64,000 nucleotides of DNA from Solirhodobacter olei (GCF_004010155.1 NZ_RRYH01000009.1:1-64000); one strand, 5' to 3'; shown: positions 26,879-36,725, numbered from the stretch's first letter. Notes: generated from the sequence alone by a model not told the origin. Translations and numbers: made by a program.

Positions 26879-28519
26879 TTACTCCGCGAAGCCGGGCCTT
26901 TCCGAAGCGACCCCGAAGGCGCGTTCCAGCGCCAGGCCGAGCCGCAGGATCGTGCCCTCGTCATAGAGCCGCCCCCAGAGAGAGATGCCATGCGGCACCC
27001 GGAACGGCTGCCCCGGCGCGACCATGGGCGCCTGAGCGCCAAGAAGGCCGCGCGCGCGGGTGCCCGAGGTCATGAAGCTGGACCTCAGGTGCAGACAGGG
27101 ATGGCCGGTGAAGTTCGAGGCGACCAGCATCGGCCCGGTGTTGAACGGCCCGATCATCGCGTCGACGTCAGAGAACACCGCGTCGAGCGCGGCCATCACC
27201 CGGTAGCGCAGCCGGTCGAGCTGCACATGATCCACCGCCGAGAGGAACCGGGAAAGGCGGAAGCGGTTGGGCCAAGCCCCGGCGTCCTGCCGCGTCAGGC
27301 TGTCGTCCGCGCCCGAGAGCGTCAGCTCCTCGAAGATCGCGGCGGATTCGGCGTGCAGGATGTCCATCAGCGCGCGGTAGGGCAGATCCGGCAGCGAGAC
27401 CTCGACCAGCTCGATCCCCAGCCCGCGCGCCGCCTCCAGCGCGGCGTGATCCTCGGGCAGCGCGCCCTCGCCGAAGGCCTCGGGCAGATAGCCGAGCCGA
27501 AGCCCCCCGATCCCCGCCCCGGCGTCGAAGCCGAAGGGCGCGTCGATCCCGTCGCGGTCGCCCGGCTCCGCGCCGTTCAGCACCGAAAGGACCATGGCGG
27601 TGTCCTCGACCCCGCGGCAGATCGGCCCGATCTTGTCGAGCGAGGGGCAAAGCACCATGCCGCCCCGCCGCGGCACCCGCCCGAAGGTCGGGCGCAGCCC
27701 CGTCGTGCCGCAGCGTTCGGAGGGGTTGGTGATGGAACCCAGCGTCTCCGTCCCGATCGCGAAGCCGCAAAGCCCGGCGGCGGTGGCCGAGGCCGAGCCC
27801 GCCGAGGAGCCGCCCGACCCCTCGTTGAGGTTCCACGGGTTGCGCGTCATCCCCCAGTACCAGACATCGCCGAGCGCCAGCGCCCCCACGCTCGCCTTTC
27901 CCAGAAGCACCGCGCCCGCGGCGCGGAGCCGTTCGACGATGGCGGCATCCGCCTCGGGGATGCGGCCCTCGAAGGGCTCCGCGCCCCAGGCGGTGGGGAT
28001 GCCGGCGGTGTCGAACAGGTCCTTTACCGCATAGGGGATGCCGTGGAGCGGCCCGAGACGGGTGCCCGCGGCCATCAGCGCGTCGGCGCGGTCGGCCTCC
28101 GCCCGCGCGCGCTCCGGCACGACGGCGGCGTAGCAGAGAAACTTGCAGTTCAGCGCCTCGATCCGGGCCAGATAGATCTCGGTCAGCGCGCGGCTGGTCA
28201 GCGCGCCGGAGGCGATCCAGGCAGACAGCTTCGGCAGCGGGGCGAAGGCGATCTCCTCCGCGTCCTGCGGCAGCGGGCCGGGATCTTCGGCGGAAAAGGC
28301 GAGCGTGCCCGGCTCGGGCATGGCAAAGCCCGGCAGACGCGGGTCGAAGCGCATCGCCATCGGTTCGTCGTTGCGGAAGGTGATCTTGCGGCGGGCGGCG
28401 GCAAGCAGGATCTGCTGCTCCACCGTCTCGGCGATCAGCGCCCGCTCGGCGTCGGAATAGGCGACGCCGGCCAGACGCTCCGCCGCCGCCACGTCCGAAG
28501 GGCCGATCCCCGCCGCCAT
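26879..28519 (-). CDS. Amidase signature family enzyme
   Basis: A 546-residue amidase. The Ser-cisSer-Lys triad region is seen as IPYAVKDLFDTAGIPT (lysine) and GSGGSSAGSASATAAGLCGF (cis-serine), followed by AIGTETLGSITNPSERCG, where the nucleophilic serine is expected in GSITNP. An N-terminal helical extension of about 100 residues precedes the core, as in some AtzF/allophanate hydrolase-like or aryl-acylamidase proteins. I took ATG 28519, 1 bp after the GGT stop. It ends the peptide importer operon, so a short amide released from imported gamma-glutamyl compounds is a likely substrate (inference). Confidence 0.9.
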   Translation of the reverse strand: MAAGIGPSDVAAAERLAGVAYSDAERALIAETVEQQILLAAARRKITFRNDEPMAMRFDPRLPGFAMPEPGTLAFSAEDPGPLPQDAEEIAFAPLPKLSAWIASGALTSRALTEIYLARIEALNCKFLCYAAVVPERARAEADRADALMAAGTRLGPLHGIPYAVKDLFDTAGIPTAWGAEPFEGRIPEADAAIVERLRAAGAVLLGKASVGALALGDVWYWGMTRNPWNLNEGSGGSSAGSASATAAGLCGFAIGTETLGSITNPSERCGTTGLRPTFGRVPRRGGMVLCPSLDKIGPICRGVEDTAMVLSVLNGAEPGDRDGIDAPFGFDAGAGIGGLRLGYLPEAFGEGALPEDHAALEAARGLGIELVEVSLPDLPYRALMDILHAESAAIFEELTLSGADDSLTRQDAGAWPNRFRLSRFLSAVDHVQLDRLRYRVMAALDAVFSDVDAMIGPFNTGPMLVASNFTGHPCLHLRSSFMTSGTRARGLLGAQAPMVAPGQPFRVPHGISLWGRLYDEGTILRLGLALERAFGVASERPGFAE

Positions 28520-28520
28520 G

Positions 28521-30323
28521 TCAGCGGCCCACAGCATAGGCCTGCATCAGCCGCGGCGTCGCCGCCGCGCGCATCAGGCCGGAGGCGTCACGCTGCGCCG
28601 CGGTCAGCCGCCCGACGGTCCAGGGCTCTGCGACCTCCACCCGGTGGCCGCGGGCGCGCAGATCGGCGATCACCGCCTCGCCGATCGAGGGCTCGATCAT
28701 CAGGTGGCCGGGCTGGAACGCGCGCGGGTAGAACGAGGCCTGGAAGCTCGCGGTGTGGAACAGCGGCGCGTCGATCGCCTCCTGCAGGTTCGCCGCGGAA
28801 TGGGCCAGCCGCAGGAAGAAGATCAGCTGCCACTGGTCCTGCTGGTCGCCGCCGGGCGTGCCGAAGGCCAGCCGAGCCCCGCCGGGCCGCGCGGCCATCG
28901 AGGGCGAAAGCGTGGTGCGCGGCCGCGCGCCGGGGATCAGCGAGGTCGGCAGCCCCTCCTGCAGCCAGAACATCTGCGCGCGCGAGTTGAGCGGCATCCC
29001 CAGCCCCGGCACCACAGGCGAGCTTTGCAGCCACCCGCCCGAGGGCGTGGCGGAGACGAGGTTCCCCCAGCGGTCGACCACGTCGATATGGACGGTATCG
29101 CCGCGCTTCTCGGTCGGGTGCTTCTCGGTCAGATGCGCCATGGTCGGCTCGCCCGCGCCGACGCCGGCATCCGCGGCTTCCGCGACGGACCGCGCGATGG
29201 CCGCCTTCACCCAGGCCTCGTAGCCCGGGATCTCACCCGGCCGCTGGGTCAGCGACGCCTCGGGCCCGATCAGCGGGCTGCGGGTCTTCGCATAGTCGCG
29301 CGACAGGAGGACATCGCCCGGGATCTCGGTGTAGTCCGGGTCGCCGTAATAGGTGTCGCGGTCCGCGAAGGACAGCTTCATCGCCTCGGTGACGGTATGG
29401 ACGAAATCGGCGCTGTTCGGATCCATATCCGCGACCGAGGTGCCCTCGAGCGTCCGGAGAGACTGCAGGAAAGACGGGCTCTGCGCCCAGAAGCCGGGCT
29501 TGAACACCTCCCAGCCGTTGTAGTCGACGGATACAGGCGCCTCGTAGCTCGCCTGCCAGCCGGCCATGTCTTCGCCCGTCAGCACGCCCTTGCGGCGCCC
29601 GCCCGCGGCATCCATGACGCAGGCCTCGCGCATCCAGCCGTCGATCGCCTCGGCGACGAAGCCCTTGTAGAAAGCCGTGCGCGCCGCATCGATCTGCGCC
29701 TCGCGCGACCCCCGGGTCTCGGCTTCGGACAGAAGCCGGTCCCAGGTGTCGGCAAGGTCGGTGTTGCGGAACAGGCTGTGGGCCTCGGGCGCCGCGCCGC
29801 CGGGCATCCAGGTCGCGGCCGAGGTCGGCCATTCGTCGCGGAAGAACTGCGCGAGGCCGGCGATGGTGTTGGCGACTCGCGGCAGCACCGGGTGGCCGGA
29901 GCGGGCGTAGTGGATCGCCGGCTCCAGCACCGCGCGCAGGCGCATCGTGCCATGGTCGCGCAGCATCAGCATCCAGCCGTCGAAGGCGCCGGGGATGACG
30001 GTGGCCAGCAGGCCGGAGCCCGGGATCATGTCCAGCCCCTCGGCGCGGTAATGCGCGATGGTGGCGCCGGCGGGCGCGGTGCCCTGGCCGCAGATCACGG
30101 TGGGCTTCTCGTCCCCCGCCGGCCAGATGATCGCCGGCAGGTCGCCCAGCGGGCCGTTCAGATGCGGCTCCACGACATGCAGCACGAAGGCCATCGCCAC
30201 GGCGGCGTCGAAGGCATTGCCGCCCATTTCCAGCATCCGCATGCCGGCGGCGGAGGCAATCCAGTGTGTCGAGGTGGCGACGCCGAAGGTGCCGAGGATT
30301 TCGGGACGGGTGGTGAAGCTCAT
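28521..30323 (-). CDS. Gamma-glutamyltranspeptidase family protein (no signal peptide)
   Basis: A 600-residue Ntn-hydrolase of the GGT family. The autocatalytic threonine is expected at Thr410 in EKRGDTVHIDVVDRWGN. Downstream motifs are SATPSGGWLQSSPVVPGLGM and ARPRTTLSPSMA. GGNAFDAAVAMAFVLHVVEP is the conserved N-terminal subunit signature. It has no signal peptide, unlike periplasmic Ggt, so it should act in the cytoplasm on imported gamma-glutamyl substrates. It follows oppC-like by 25 bp and precedes the amidase by 1 bp, so all are in one operon. Confidence 0.92.
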   Translation of the reverse strand: MSFTTRPEILGTFGVATSTHWIASAAGMRMLEMGGNAFDAAVAMAFVLHVVEPHLNGPLGDLPAIIWPAGDEKPTVICGQGTAPAGATIAHYRAEGLDMIPGSGLLATVIPGAFDGWMLMLRDHGTMRLRAVLEPAIHYARSGHPVLPRVANTIAGLAQFFRDEWPTSAATWMPGGAAPEAHSLFRNTDLADTWDRLLSEAETRGSREAQIDAARTAFYKGFVAEAIDGWMREACVMDAAGGRRKGVLTGEDMAGWQASYEAPVSVDYNGWEVFKPGFWAQSPSFLQSLRTLEGTSVADMDPNSADFVHTVTEAMKLSFADRDTYYGDPDYTEIPGDVLLSRDYAKTRSPLIGPEASLTQRPGEIPGYEAWVKAAIARSVAEAADAGVGAGEPTMAHLTEKHPTEKRGDTVHIDVVDRWGNLVSATPSGGWLQSSPVVPGLGMPLNSRAQMFWLQEGLPTSLIPGARPRTTLSPSMAARPGGARLAFGTPGGDQQDQWQLIFFLRLAHSAANLQEAIDAPLFHTASFQASFYPRAFQPGHLMIEPSIGEAVIADLRARGHRVEVAEPWTVGRLTAAQRDASGLMRAAATPRLMQAYAVGR

Positions 30324-30348
30324 GGATCAGGCCCTTGAAACGGAGAGG

Positions 30349-31218
30349 TCAGATGTCGCGCGGGTCGAGCGCATCGCGCAGACCGTCACCGACGAGGTTG
30401 AAGCCGAGCACGACGAGGAAGATCGCGAGCCCAGGCCAGAGCGCCATCCAGGGCGCCTGGTCGAGAAAATTCTTGGCCACGTTCAGCATCGAGCCCCAGG
30501 AGGGCGCCGGCGGCTGCTGGCCAAGGCCGAGGAAGCTCAGCGACGCCTCGGCGATGATCGCGGTTGCGATGGTCAGCGTCGCCTGCACCAGGATCGGCGG
30601 GAAGATGTTGGGCAGGATGTAGCGCCAGACCAGCGCCCCGGGGCCGACACCCACCGCATGGGCGCTTTCGACGTAATCCTCGGTCAGCACGTCCATTGTC
30701 TGGGCGCGGGCAAGGCGGATGAAGACCGGCATGGCCGACAGCCCGATGGCGATCATCGCGTTCGACAGCGACGGACCCAGAAAGGCCGCCAGCGCGATGG
30801 CGAGGATCAGGAAAGGCGCGGCCAGAAGCGCCTCGGTCATCCGGCTGATCGCGGCATCGGTCCAGCCGCGCAGGTAGCCCGCGGCGACGCCCAAGGGCAC
30901 GCCCAGCGCCACCGCGATGGCGACCGAGATCACGCCGGCCAGAAGCGAGGCCCGCGCGCCCCAGATCATCCGCGACAGGATATCCCGCCCGATGTCGTCG
31001 GTCCCCAGCCAGTGCGCGGCCGAGGGCGCCTTGCGGATCGCCGACCAGCTGGTCTTGATCGGAGAGTCGATGGGCAGGATCGGCGCGGCGACGGCGATGA
31101 TGATGAAGAAGGCCACCAGCACGAAGCCGAACAGGGCCGCCGGATTGGCCCTGAGCTTCTTCCAGGCTCGGTTTTCACGCTTCGGCAGCGTGGCGATGTC
31201 GGTCGCGGCGGCGCTCAT
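30349..31218 (-). CDS. Peptide ABC transporter permease (DppC/OppC-like)
   Basis: A 289-residue permease. An N-terminal OppC_N segment (ANPAALFGFVLVAFFIIIAV) is followed by five more membrane helices and the cytoplasmic EAA-type loop YVESAHAVGVGPGALVWRYI. The LGTDDIGRDILSRMIWGARA motif is diagnostic for DppC/OppC/GsiD permeases. ATG 31218 overlaps the DppB-like stop as ATGA (31215-31218). It pairs with that gene as the translocation pore. Confidence 0.95.
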   Translation of the reverse strand: MSAAATDIATLPKRENRAWKKLRANPAALFGFVLVAFFIIIAVAAPILPIDSPIKTSWSAIRKAPSAAHWLGTDDIGRDILSRMIWGARASLLAGVISVAIAVALGVPLGVAAGYLRGWTDAAISRMTEALLAAPFLILAIALAAFLGPSLSNAMIAIGLSAMPVFIRLARAQTMDVLTEDYVESAHAVGVGPGALVWRYILPNIFPPILVQATLTIATAIIAEASLSFLGLGQQPPAPSWGSMLNVAKNFLDQAPWMALWPGLAIFLVVLGFNLVGDGLRDALDPRDI

Positions 31219-32159
31219 TGGTTCCTCATGCGCGGGTTCAGCAGGCGATAGGCGATGTCTGCCAGAAGGTTCATGCCGATGAAGGCGACGGCGGTGCAAA
31301 GGACGATCCCCTGCACCACGGCGTAGTCACGCGAGAAGACCGCATCGACGACGAGCTTGCCGAAGCCCGGGATGGTGAAGATCTGCTCGGTCAGCACCGC
31401 GCCGCCCAGCAGCTCGCCGAACAGCAGCGTCGTGACCGTCACCACCGGCACCATCGCGTTTCTCAACGCGTGCTTCACCAGCACGGTCTTCTCCGGCAGG
31501 CCCTTGGCGCGGGCCGTGCGGACATAGTCGGATTTCAGCACCCCGAGCATGGCCGAGCGCGTGTGCCGCATCAGCGAGGCGGAGATGGAGGTCCCCAGCA
31601 CGAAGGCCGGCATCAGCATGGTCTCGATCGACTTCAGCGGATCGACCCAGGGCGAGACATAGCCCGAGGCCGGCAGCCAGCCGAGCCGGACGGAGACCAG
31701 CAGGATCAGCATGATCCCCAGCCAGAAATTCGGGATCGAGAGGCCCGAGAGGGCGAAGACGTTCGATATCCAGTCGACCCAGGTGTTTCGTCGATAGGCC
31801 GACAGCACCCCCGTCGGGATCCCGATCACCAGCGCCACGATCAGCGCCATGATCGACAGCTGGATGGTGACCGGCAGCTTCTCCTCGATCAGCTGCGCCA
31901 CCGGCTGGTTGTTGCGCAGCGAGATGCCAAGATCGCCCTGCGCCGCGTCGAGCAGCCAATGCGCGTATTGCACCGGGATCGGGTCGTTCAGGTGGTATTT
32001 CTGGCGCAGGAAGGTCAGCGTCGCGGGGTCGCGCTCCTCGCCCGCCATGGCCAGCACCGGATCGCCCGGCAGCAGCTTCTGCATCCCGAAGACGAACATC
32101 GAGATCATCAGGATCGTCGGCACGGCGATCAGGAGACGGCGGAGGATGAAGCCGAGCAT
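31215..32159 (-). CDS. Peptide ABC transporter permease (DppB/OppB-like)
   Basis: A 314-residue permease with six predicted helices. The N-terminus FILRRLLIAVPTILMISMFV and the LPGDPVLAMAGEERDPATL motif are typical of DppB/GsiC. The EAA loop is YVRTARAKGLPEKTVLVKHA, and the C-terminus is GIVLCTAVAFIGMNLLADIA then YRLLNPRMRN. It lies 72 bp after the substrate-binding protein gene and is coupled to the DppC-like gene. Confidence 0.95.
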   Translation of the reverse strand: MLGFILRRLLIAVPTILMISMFVFGMQKLLPGDPVLAMAGEERDPATLTFLRQKYHLNDPIPVQYAHWLLDAAQGDLGISLRNNQPVAQLIEEKLPVTIQLSIMALIVALVIGIPTGVLSAYRRNTWVDWISNVFALSGLSIPNFWLGIMLILLVSVRLGWLPASGYVSPWVDPLKSIETMLMPAFVLGTSISASLMRHTRSAMLGVLKSDYVRTARAKGLPEKTVLVKHALRNAMVPVVTVTTLLFGELLGGAVLTEQIFTIPGFGKLVVDAVFSRDYAVVQGIVLCTAVAFIGMNLLADIAYRLLNPRMRNQ

Positions 32160-32231
32160 GGGGCGCCCCGTGAGTGTCTTGCAGAGAAGGCCCGGCGGCG
32201 GGCGTGCCGCCACCGGGCCGGGATCGCGGCG

Positions 32232-33743
32232 TCAGCCCGCGAACTTGACGCCCTTGAGGCGGATCATGCCGTCGGCATAGGGCGTGAAGCCCTCCAGCTT
32301 CTTCGACATCGCCCAGAACCACACCGGGTGGTAGAGGTAGACGATCGGCAGGTCCTTCAGCAGGATCGCCTGCGCCGCGTCATAGGAGGCCTTGCGCACC
32401 GCGTCGTCGGTCGAGGTCCGCGCCTTGTTCATCAGCGCATCCACCTTCGGGTTCGAGTAATGGCCATCGTTCAGCCCGGCGCCGGTGACGACGAAGCCGT
32501 AGAGGTTGCCATCCGGGTCGACCCGTCCGGACCAGCCGATCTGGCTCGCCTGGAAGTTGCCGGTGGTCTGGTCCTTCAGCAGCGTCGCGAATTCCTTGGC
32601 GACGATCTTGACCTTGATGCCTGCATCGGCCTCCATCGACTGGATCACCTGCATCAGCTGCATCTGCACCGGGTTGTTGGTCACCTGCACCGTCAGCTCC
32701 GGATGCACGTCACCGGCTTGCTTCAGCAGTTCCTTGGCCTTGGCGACATCGCGCGCCGGCACCGGGAAGTCCTTGTCGAACCATTTGGAGGTCGGCGGGA
32801 AGGGCTGGTTGCCCGGCGCGAAGGTTCCATTGAAGACCACGTTGTTGATCGCGCTGCGGTCAAGCGCCAGCGAGAAGGCCTCGCGCAGCCGCGCATCCTG
32901 GCCGAACGGGTTCTTGCTCTGCGGACCGTTGCCAACGTTGAACGTCACCCCCTGGTAGCCCAGCGAGGTGGCCGAGGCCACGCGCAGCTTCGGATCCGCC
33001 TTGGCCGAGCTGATATCGGTCGCGGCAACACGCTCGATCAGGTCCAGATCGCCTGCGCGCAGGTTCGCGAGGCGCACGGTGGTATCCGGGATCGGCATGA
33101 AGGTGACGCTGTCGAAATGGTAGTCCTTCGCGTCGTAGTAGTTCGGATCCTTGACCAGGACGATCTTGTCCTGCGGCACGCGGAGCTTGAACTTGTAGGG
33201 GCCGACGCAGACCGGGTTCAGCCCGAACTTCGCGCCTTCCTTCTTGGCGACATCGGGGGCCACCATCATGCCCGCCCGGTCGGCGAGCTGGGCCAGCAGC
33301 GTCGCATCCGGCCCCTTCAGGTGGAAGGCCACGCTATAGGGCCCGGTGACCTCGACCGAGGCGATCGACTTCACCTCCGACTTGCGGCGGCTCTCGGGCA
33401 GGGTCTGGCTGCGCTCGATGTTGTACTTCACCGCCTCGGCGTCGAACTTCTCGCCGTCCTGGAAGGTCACGCCCTTGCGCAGTTCCATGCTGAGCGTCTT
33501 GCCGTCGTCCGACCATTTCCAGCCGGTCGCGAGCGCCGGAATGATCTTCAGCTCCGGCGTGATGTCGACGAGCTTGTCGCACATCGAGGCATAGACGATC
33601 CGGCCGACGAAGGTGCGCGACTGGTCGGGGTCGAGCGTGTCGGCATCGTCCTGAAGCCCGATGCGCAGGTCGGCGGCATGGGCCATGTGGCCCATCACCA
33701 ACAGCGCGGTCGTCAGACCGAGTGTGTACGAAAACTTCTTCAT
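32232..33743 (-). CDS. Peptide ABC transporter substrate-binding protein (SBP_bac_5)
   Basis: A 503-residue periplasmic protein of family 5. The Sec signal is MKKFSYTLGLTTALLVMGHM, cleaved after AHAA or nearby. Typical motifs are LRIGLQDDADTLDPDQSRTF, the YKFKLRVPQDKIVLVKDPNY segment, and LREAFSLALDRSAINN. The family binds di-/oligopeptides, glutathione, opines or nickel. The GGT and amidase in the same operon favour gamma-glutamyl peptides or glutathione, as in GsiB (inference). The substrate cannot be read from sequence. Confidence 0.93.
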   Translation of the reverse strand: MKKFSYTLGLTTALLVMGHMAHAADLRIGLQDDADTLDPDQSRTFVGRIVYASMCDKLVDITPELKIIPALATGWKWSDDGKTLSMELRKGVTFQDGEKFDAEAVKYNIERSQTLPESRRKSEVKSIASVEVTGPYSVAFHLKGPDATLLAQLADRAGMMVAPDVAKKEGAKFGLNPVCVGPYKFKLRVPQDKIVLVKDPNYYDAKDYHFDSVTFMPIPDTTVRLANLRAGDLDLIERVAATDISSAKADPKLRVASATSLGYQGVTFNVGNGPQSKNPFGQDARLREAFSLALDRSAINNVVFNGTFAPGNQPFPPTSKWFDKDFPVPARDVAKAKELLKQAGDVHPELTVQVTNNPVQMQLMQVIQSMEADAGIKVKIVAKEFATLLKDQTTGNFQASQIGWSGRVDPDGNLYGFVVTGAGLNDGHYSNPKVDALMNKARTSTDDAVRKASYDAAQAILLKDLPIVYLYHPVWFWAMSKKLEGFTPYADGMIRLKGVKFAG

Positions 33744-33782
33744 GTGCGTCTCCTTGCTGGAATGGCCGTCTTCTGCGGGCGG

Positions 33783-34859
33783 TTAGTCTGGGGTGGCCTC
33801 GGCCTCGCGGGCCTGGCGGTAAAGGTCGAAACGGGCGCGCGCGGCATCGCTGCGCGCGCTCTGGACGGAAGCGAGCCCGTCGAGCGTCAGCTCGCCCGCG
33901 CGGTGGCAGGCGACCTGGCGGCCCTCGGCGTCGGGGGCGGAAAGGACCGGCCGCTCGGCCGAGCAGCGCGCGATGGCATAGGGGCAGCGCGGATGGAACC
34001 GGCAGCCCGAGGGCGGCGCGGTCGGGTTCGGCAGTTCCCCCGCCACCCGCGACTGCGCCCGCCGCGCGCCCGGGTCGGGCAGCGGGATCGCCCAGACCAG
34101 CGCCTCGGTATAGGGATGGCGCGGCGCGGCGAACAGCGCATGCGCCGGGGCCTGTTCGACGATCTCTCCGAGATACATCACCGCCACGCGGTCGGCCATG
34201 TGCCGGATCACGGCGAGGTCATGGGCGATGACGACCAGCGTCAGCCCCAGCTCTTCCTTCAGCTCCGCCAGAAGGTTCACCACCTGCGCCTGGATCGAGA
34301 CGTCGAGCGCCGAGACCGGCTCGTCCCCCACCACGACCTTGGGTCCGGAGGCAAGCGCCCGGGCGATGCCGATCCGCTGCCGCTGCCCGCCGGAGAACTC
34401 GTGCGGATAGCGCGTCGCCGCCTGCACCGGCAGGCCGACCCGCTGCAAGAGCTCCGCCACCCGGGCCCGCCGCTCGGCCTTCGTGCCGATCTTGTGGGTG
34501 CGCAGCGGCTCCTCGATCAGCGCGCCCACCGTCATGCGCGGGTTGAGCGAGGAGAACGGATCCTGGAAAATGAACTGCACCTCGCGCCGCAAAGCCCGGA
34601 TCTCGGCGGGCCTGAGGCCGGAAAGGTCGCGCCCGGCATAGCTGACGCTGCCGCCGGAGGCCGGGATCAGCCGCGTCAGCACGCGCGCCAGTGTGGACTT
34701 GCCGCAGCCGCTCTCGCCGACGATGGCGAAGGTCTCCCCCTGCCGCACGGCAAGGTCGACGCCGCTGACGGCATGGACCACGGTCGGCTCGCCGAACACG
34801 GGCGATGCGGTGACGAAGCGGCGTTCGAGCCCGCGGGCCTCAAGGATCACCTCGCTCAT
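33783..34859 (-). CDS. Peptide ABC transporter ATPase (DppF/OppF-like)
   Basis: A 358-residue ATPase. Walker A is GESGCGKST, the Q-loop is in QFIFQDPFSSLNPRMTVGAL, the signature is FSGGQRQRIGIARALA, Walker B is VVGDEPVSALD and the switch is VVIAHDLAVIRHMADR. The C-terminal oligopeptide extension has GCRFHPRCPYAIARC, the four-cysteine-type motif of this subgroup that can bind an Fe-S cluster. ATG 34859 overlaps the DppD-like stop as ATGA. It pairs with that protein as the motor. Confidence 0.95.
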   Translation of the reverse strand: MSEVILEARGLERRFVTASPVFGEPTVVHAVSGVDLAVRQGETFAIVGESGCGKSTLARVLTRLIPASGGSVSYAGRDLSGLRPAEIRALRREVQFIFQDPFSSLNPRMTVGALIEEPLRTHKIGTKAERRARVAELLQRVGLPVQAATRYPHEFSGGQRQRIGIARALASGPKVVVGDEPVSALDVSIQAQVVNLLAELKEELGLTLVVIAHDLAVIRHMADRVAVMYLGEIVEQAPAHALFAAPRHPYTEALVWAIPLPDPGARRAQSRVAGELPNPTAPPSGCRFHPRCPYAIARCSAERPVLSAPDAEGRQVACHRAGELTLDGLASVQSARSDAARARFDLYRQAREAEATPD

Positions 34860-35836
34860 GCGCTCGCCTCCAGACGTTCCAGCGGGGCGCGCCAGCAGGC
34901 CGCCTCGTGCCCGCCCACCGGGACGAGCGGCGGCACCTCGGCGCAATCGGCGCCCCGGAAGGGACAGCGCCCGGCAAAGCGGCAGCCCGGCGGCATCTCC
35001 GCGATCGGCGGCACCATGCCCGGGATGGTGACGAGGCGCGAATTCTCGCCCCCGAAGGTTGGCATCGAGCTCATCAGCCCGATCGTGTAGGGGTGCTGCG
35101 GGTCGTTGAAGACCTCGGCCATCGGCCCGGCCTCGACCACGCGTCCGGCGTACATGACGGCGACCTTGTCGGCCATCTCCGCCACCACACCAAGGTCGTG
35201 GGTGATCATGATCAGCGCGGTGCCCGCCTCGTCGCGCAGGCTGCGCATCAGGTCGAGGATCTGCGCCTGGATCGTCACGTCCAGCGCCGTCGTCGGCTCG
35301 TCCGCCACGATCAGCGCCGGGTCGTTGGCCAGCGCCATGGCGATCATCGCCCGCTGCCGCATCCCGCCCGAAAGCTGGTGCGGGAACTCGCGCAGGCGCT
35401 TTTCCGGCGCCGGGATGCGCACCTTCTTCAGCATCTCCAGCGCCCGGGCCTCGGCCGCGGGGCGGGACAGGCCGCGGTGACGGCGCACCGCCTCGGCGAT
35501 CTGCTCGCCGATCCGGATCGCCGGGTTCAGCGCGCTCATCGGCTCCTGGAAGATCATGGAGATCCGGTCGCCGCGGAACTGCGACAGCTCCGCCTGCGAC
35601 ATCGCGAAGAGGTCGCGCCCCTCGAACAGCGCCCGGCCGCGCGCGATCTCAAGCGGCGGGCTGGCCAGAAGGCCCATCAGCGCCAGCGCCGTCAGGCTCT
35701 TGCCGCAGCCGGATTCGCCCACGATGCAGAGCGTCTCGCCCGGGTTGACCGAGAAGGAGACACCGTCGACGAGGTTCTTCTCCGCCCCCCGGATGCGGAT
35801 CGCGAGGTCGTCGACCTCCAGCAGCGCGCCGCTCAT
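34856..35836 (-). CDS. Peptide ABC transporter ATPase (DppD/OppD-like)
   Basis: A 326-residue ATPase. Walker A is [10 protein letters not shown] (Leu in the usual Thr position after Ser), the Q-loop is [20 protein letters not shown], the signature is [16 protein letters not shown], and Walker B is [12 protein letters not shown]. The C-terminal motif is [18 protein letters not shown] 35836 overlaps the GntR stop by ATGA (35833-35836), so the regulator and the transporter are translated together. Confidence 0.95.
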   Translation of the reverse strand: MSGALLEVDDLAIRIRGAEKNLVDGVSFSVNPGETLCIVGESGCGKSLTALALMGLLASPPLEIARGRALFEGRDLFAMSQAELSQFRGDRISMIFQEPMSALNPAIRIGEQIAEAVRRHRGLSRPAAEARALEMLKKVRIPAPEKRLREFPHQLSGGMRQRAMIAMALANDPALIVADEPTTALDVTIQAQILDLMRSLRDEAGTALIMITHDLGVVAEMADKVAVMYAGRVVEAGPMAEVFNDPQHPYTIGLMSSMPTFGGENSRLVTIPGMVPPIAEMPPGCRFAGRCPFRGADCAEVPPLVPVGGHEAACWRAPLERLEASA

Positions 35837-36561
35837 TCCACCGCCTCCGCCGTGCTGGCCCGGGCCGGGAGGGCCGCCGTTCCGGGGGCCGAGGCCGGCG
35901 CGTAGATCGCCCCCGCCAGCCGCCTCAGGTGCGCGGCCATCGCCGCCCGCGCCGCCGCGCCGTCGCCCGCCTCGATCGCGTCGATCAGCGCGCCATGCTC
36001 GGCATTCGAAAGCGCCATCGACTCCGGCGACCGCGCCCGGTCGCGCAGCGCCTGCCAGTCCTCGCGGATGCGCACCTCGTCGACCAGCTGGAACGCGGTC
36101 AGCAGGATCGCGTTGCCCGCCACCCGCGCGATCATCCGGTGCAGCGCGCCGTCCCAGAGCTCGGCCGTCTCCGAGGACGGCGTCAGCCCGATATGCTCCA
36201 CCAGCCGGCGCATCTGGGTCACGTCCTCCCCGGTCGCCCGCGCGGCGGCAAGCTCGGCCAGCGCCGGCTCGATGCAGATCCGCGCCTCCATGATCGCCGC
36301 GGCATCGACGGCAGAGACGATATCGGCGGCGATCTGGCCATGCGGATCGGGCGGCAGGCCGATGAAGGTCCCCTTGCCCTGGCGGCGCCAGACCAGGCCC
36401 TCCTCCTCCAGCACCTCCATCGCCGCGCGCAGCGCGCGGCGGCCGATGCCCAGCTGCTCGGCCAGCGCCCGCTCCGTCGGCAGCTGGCCGTCCGCGCCGA
36501 TCTCGTTCGACGTGATCAGACGGCGAAGCTGGGAAAGCGCCTTCTGGGCATCCGCTGACAT
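35833..36561 (-). CDS. GntR-family (FCD) transcriptional regulator
   Basis: A 242-residue regulator. The winged helix-turn-helix is at about 15-75 ([20 protein letters not shown], then [18 protein letters not shown]). The C-terminal FCD effector domain has [17 protein letters not shown] and the metal-binding histidines in [14 protein letters not shown] and [14 protein letters not shown]. It heads the peptide importer operon and probably represses it through the palindrome at 36587-36600, 26 bp upstream of its start. The effector is expected to be a small carboxylate or a peptide-derived acid (inference). Confidence 0.92.
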   Translation of the reverse strand: MSADAQKALSQLRRLITSNEIGADGQLPTERALAEQLGIGRRALRAAMEVLEEEGLVWRRQGKGTFIGLPPDPHGQIAADIVSAVDAAAIMEARICIEPALAELAAARATGEDVTQMRRLVEHIGLTPSSETAELWDGALHRMIARVAGNAILLTAFQLVDEVRIREDWQALRDRARSPESMALSNAEHGALIDAIEAGDGAAARAAMAAHLRRLAGAIYAPASAPGTAALPARASTAEAVE

Positions 36562-36586
36562 GCTGGCTCCCGGATCAATTCCGAAT

Positions 36587-36600
36587 TGGTTCGCGAACCA
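36587..36600. promoter_or_regulatory. GntR operator palindrome TGGTTCGCGAACCA
   Basis: A perfect self-complementary 14-mer, 26 bp upstream of the GntR start. A further half-site GGTTCACG follows about 10 bp away. Sequence and location fit an autoregulatory operator for the FCD-GntR protein encoded by the first gene of the operon. Confidence 0.6.
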
Positions 36601-36725
36601 TTGGCAAAAAGGTTCACGCCCTTGTCAACCCTGCGCGGGCCGGATTCGGAAAATGATCGGCCGGCGGATCGAAACTGCCCAATTCGCAGGCAGTGCCCAC
36701 GTCAGGCGGCACACATCCCCTCGGC

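Noticed and set aside
31218-35090. A 1290-codon open frame on the plus strand
   Set aside because: It lies opposite the peptide importer genes, has no recognisable domain and is rich in Arg, His and Asp, the usual mirror image of high-GC coding sequence. The same applies to long frames opposite other genes (for example 37189-39930, 48899-51142, 14744-16420).
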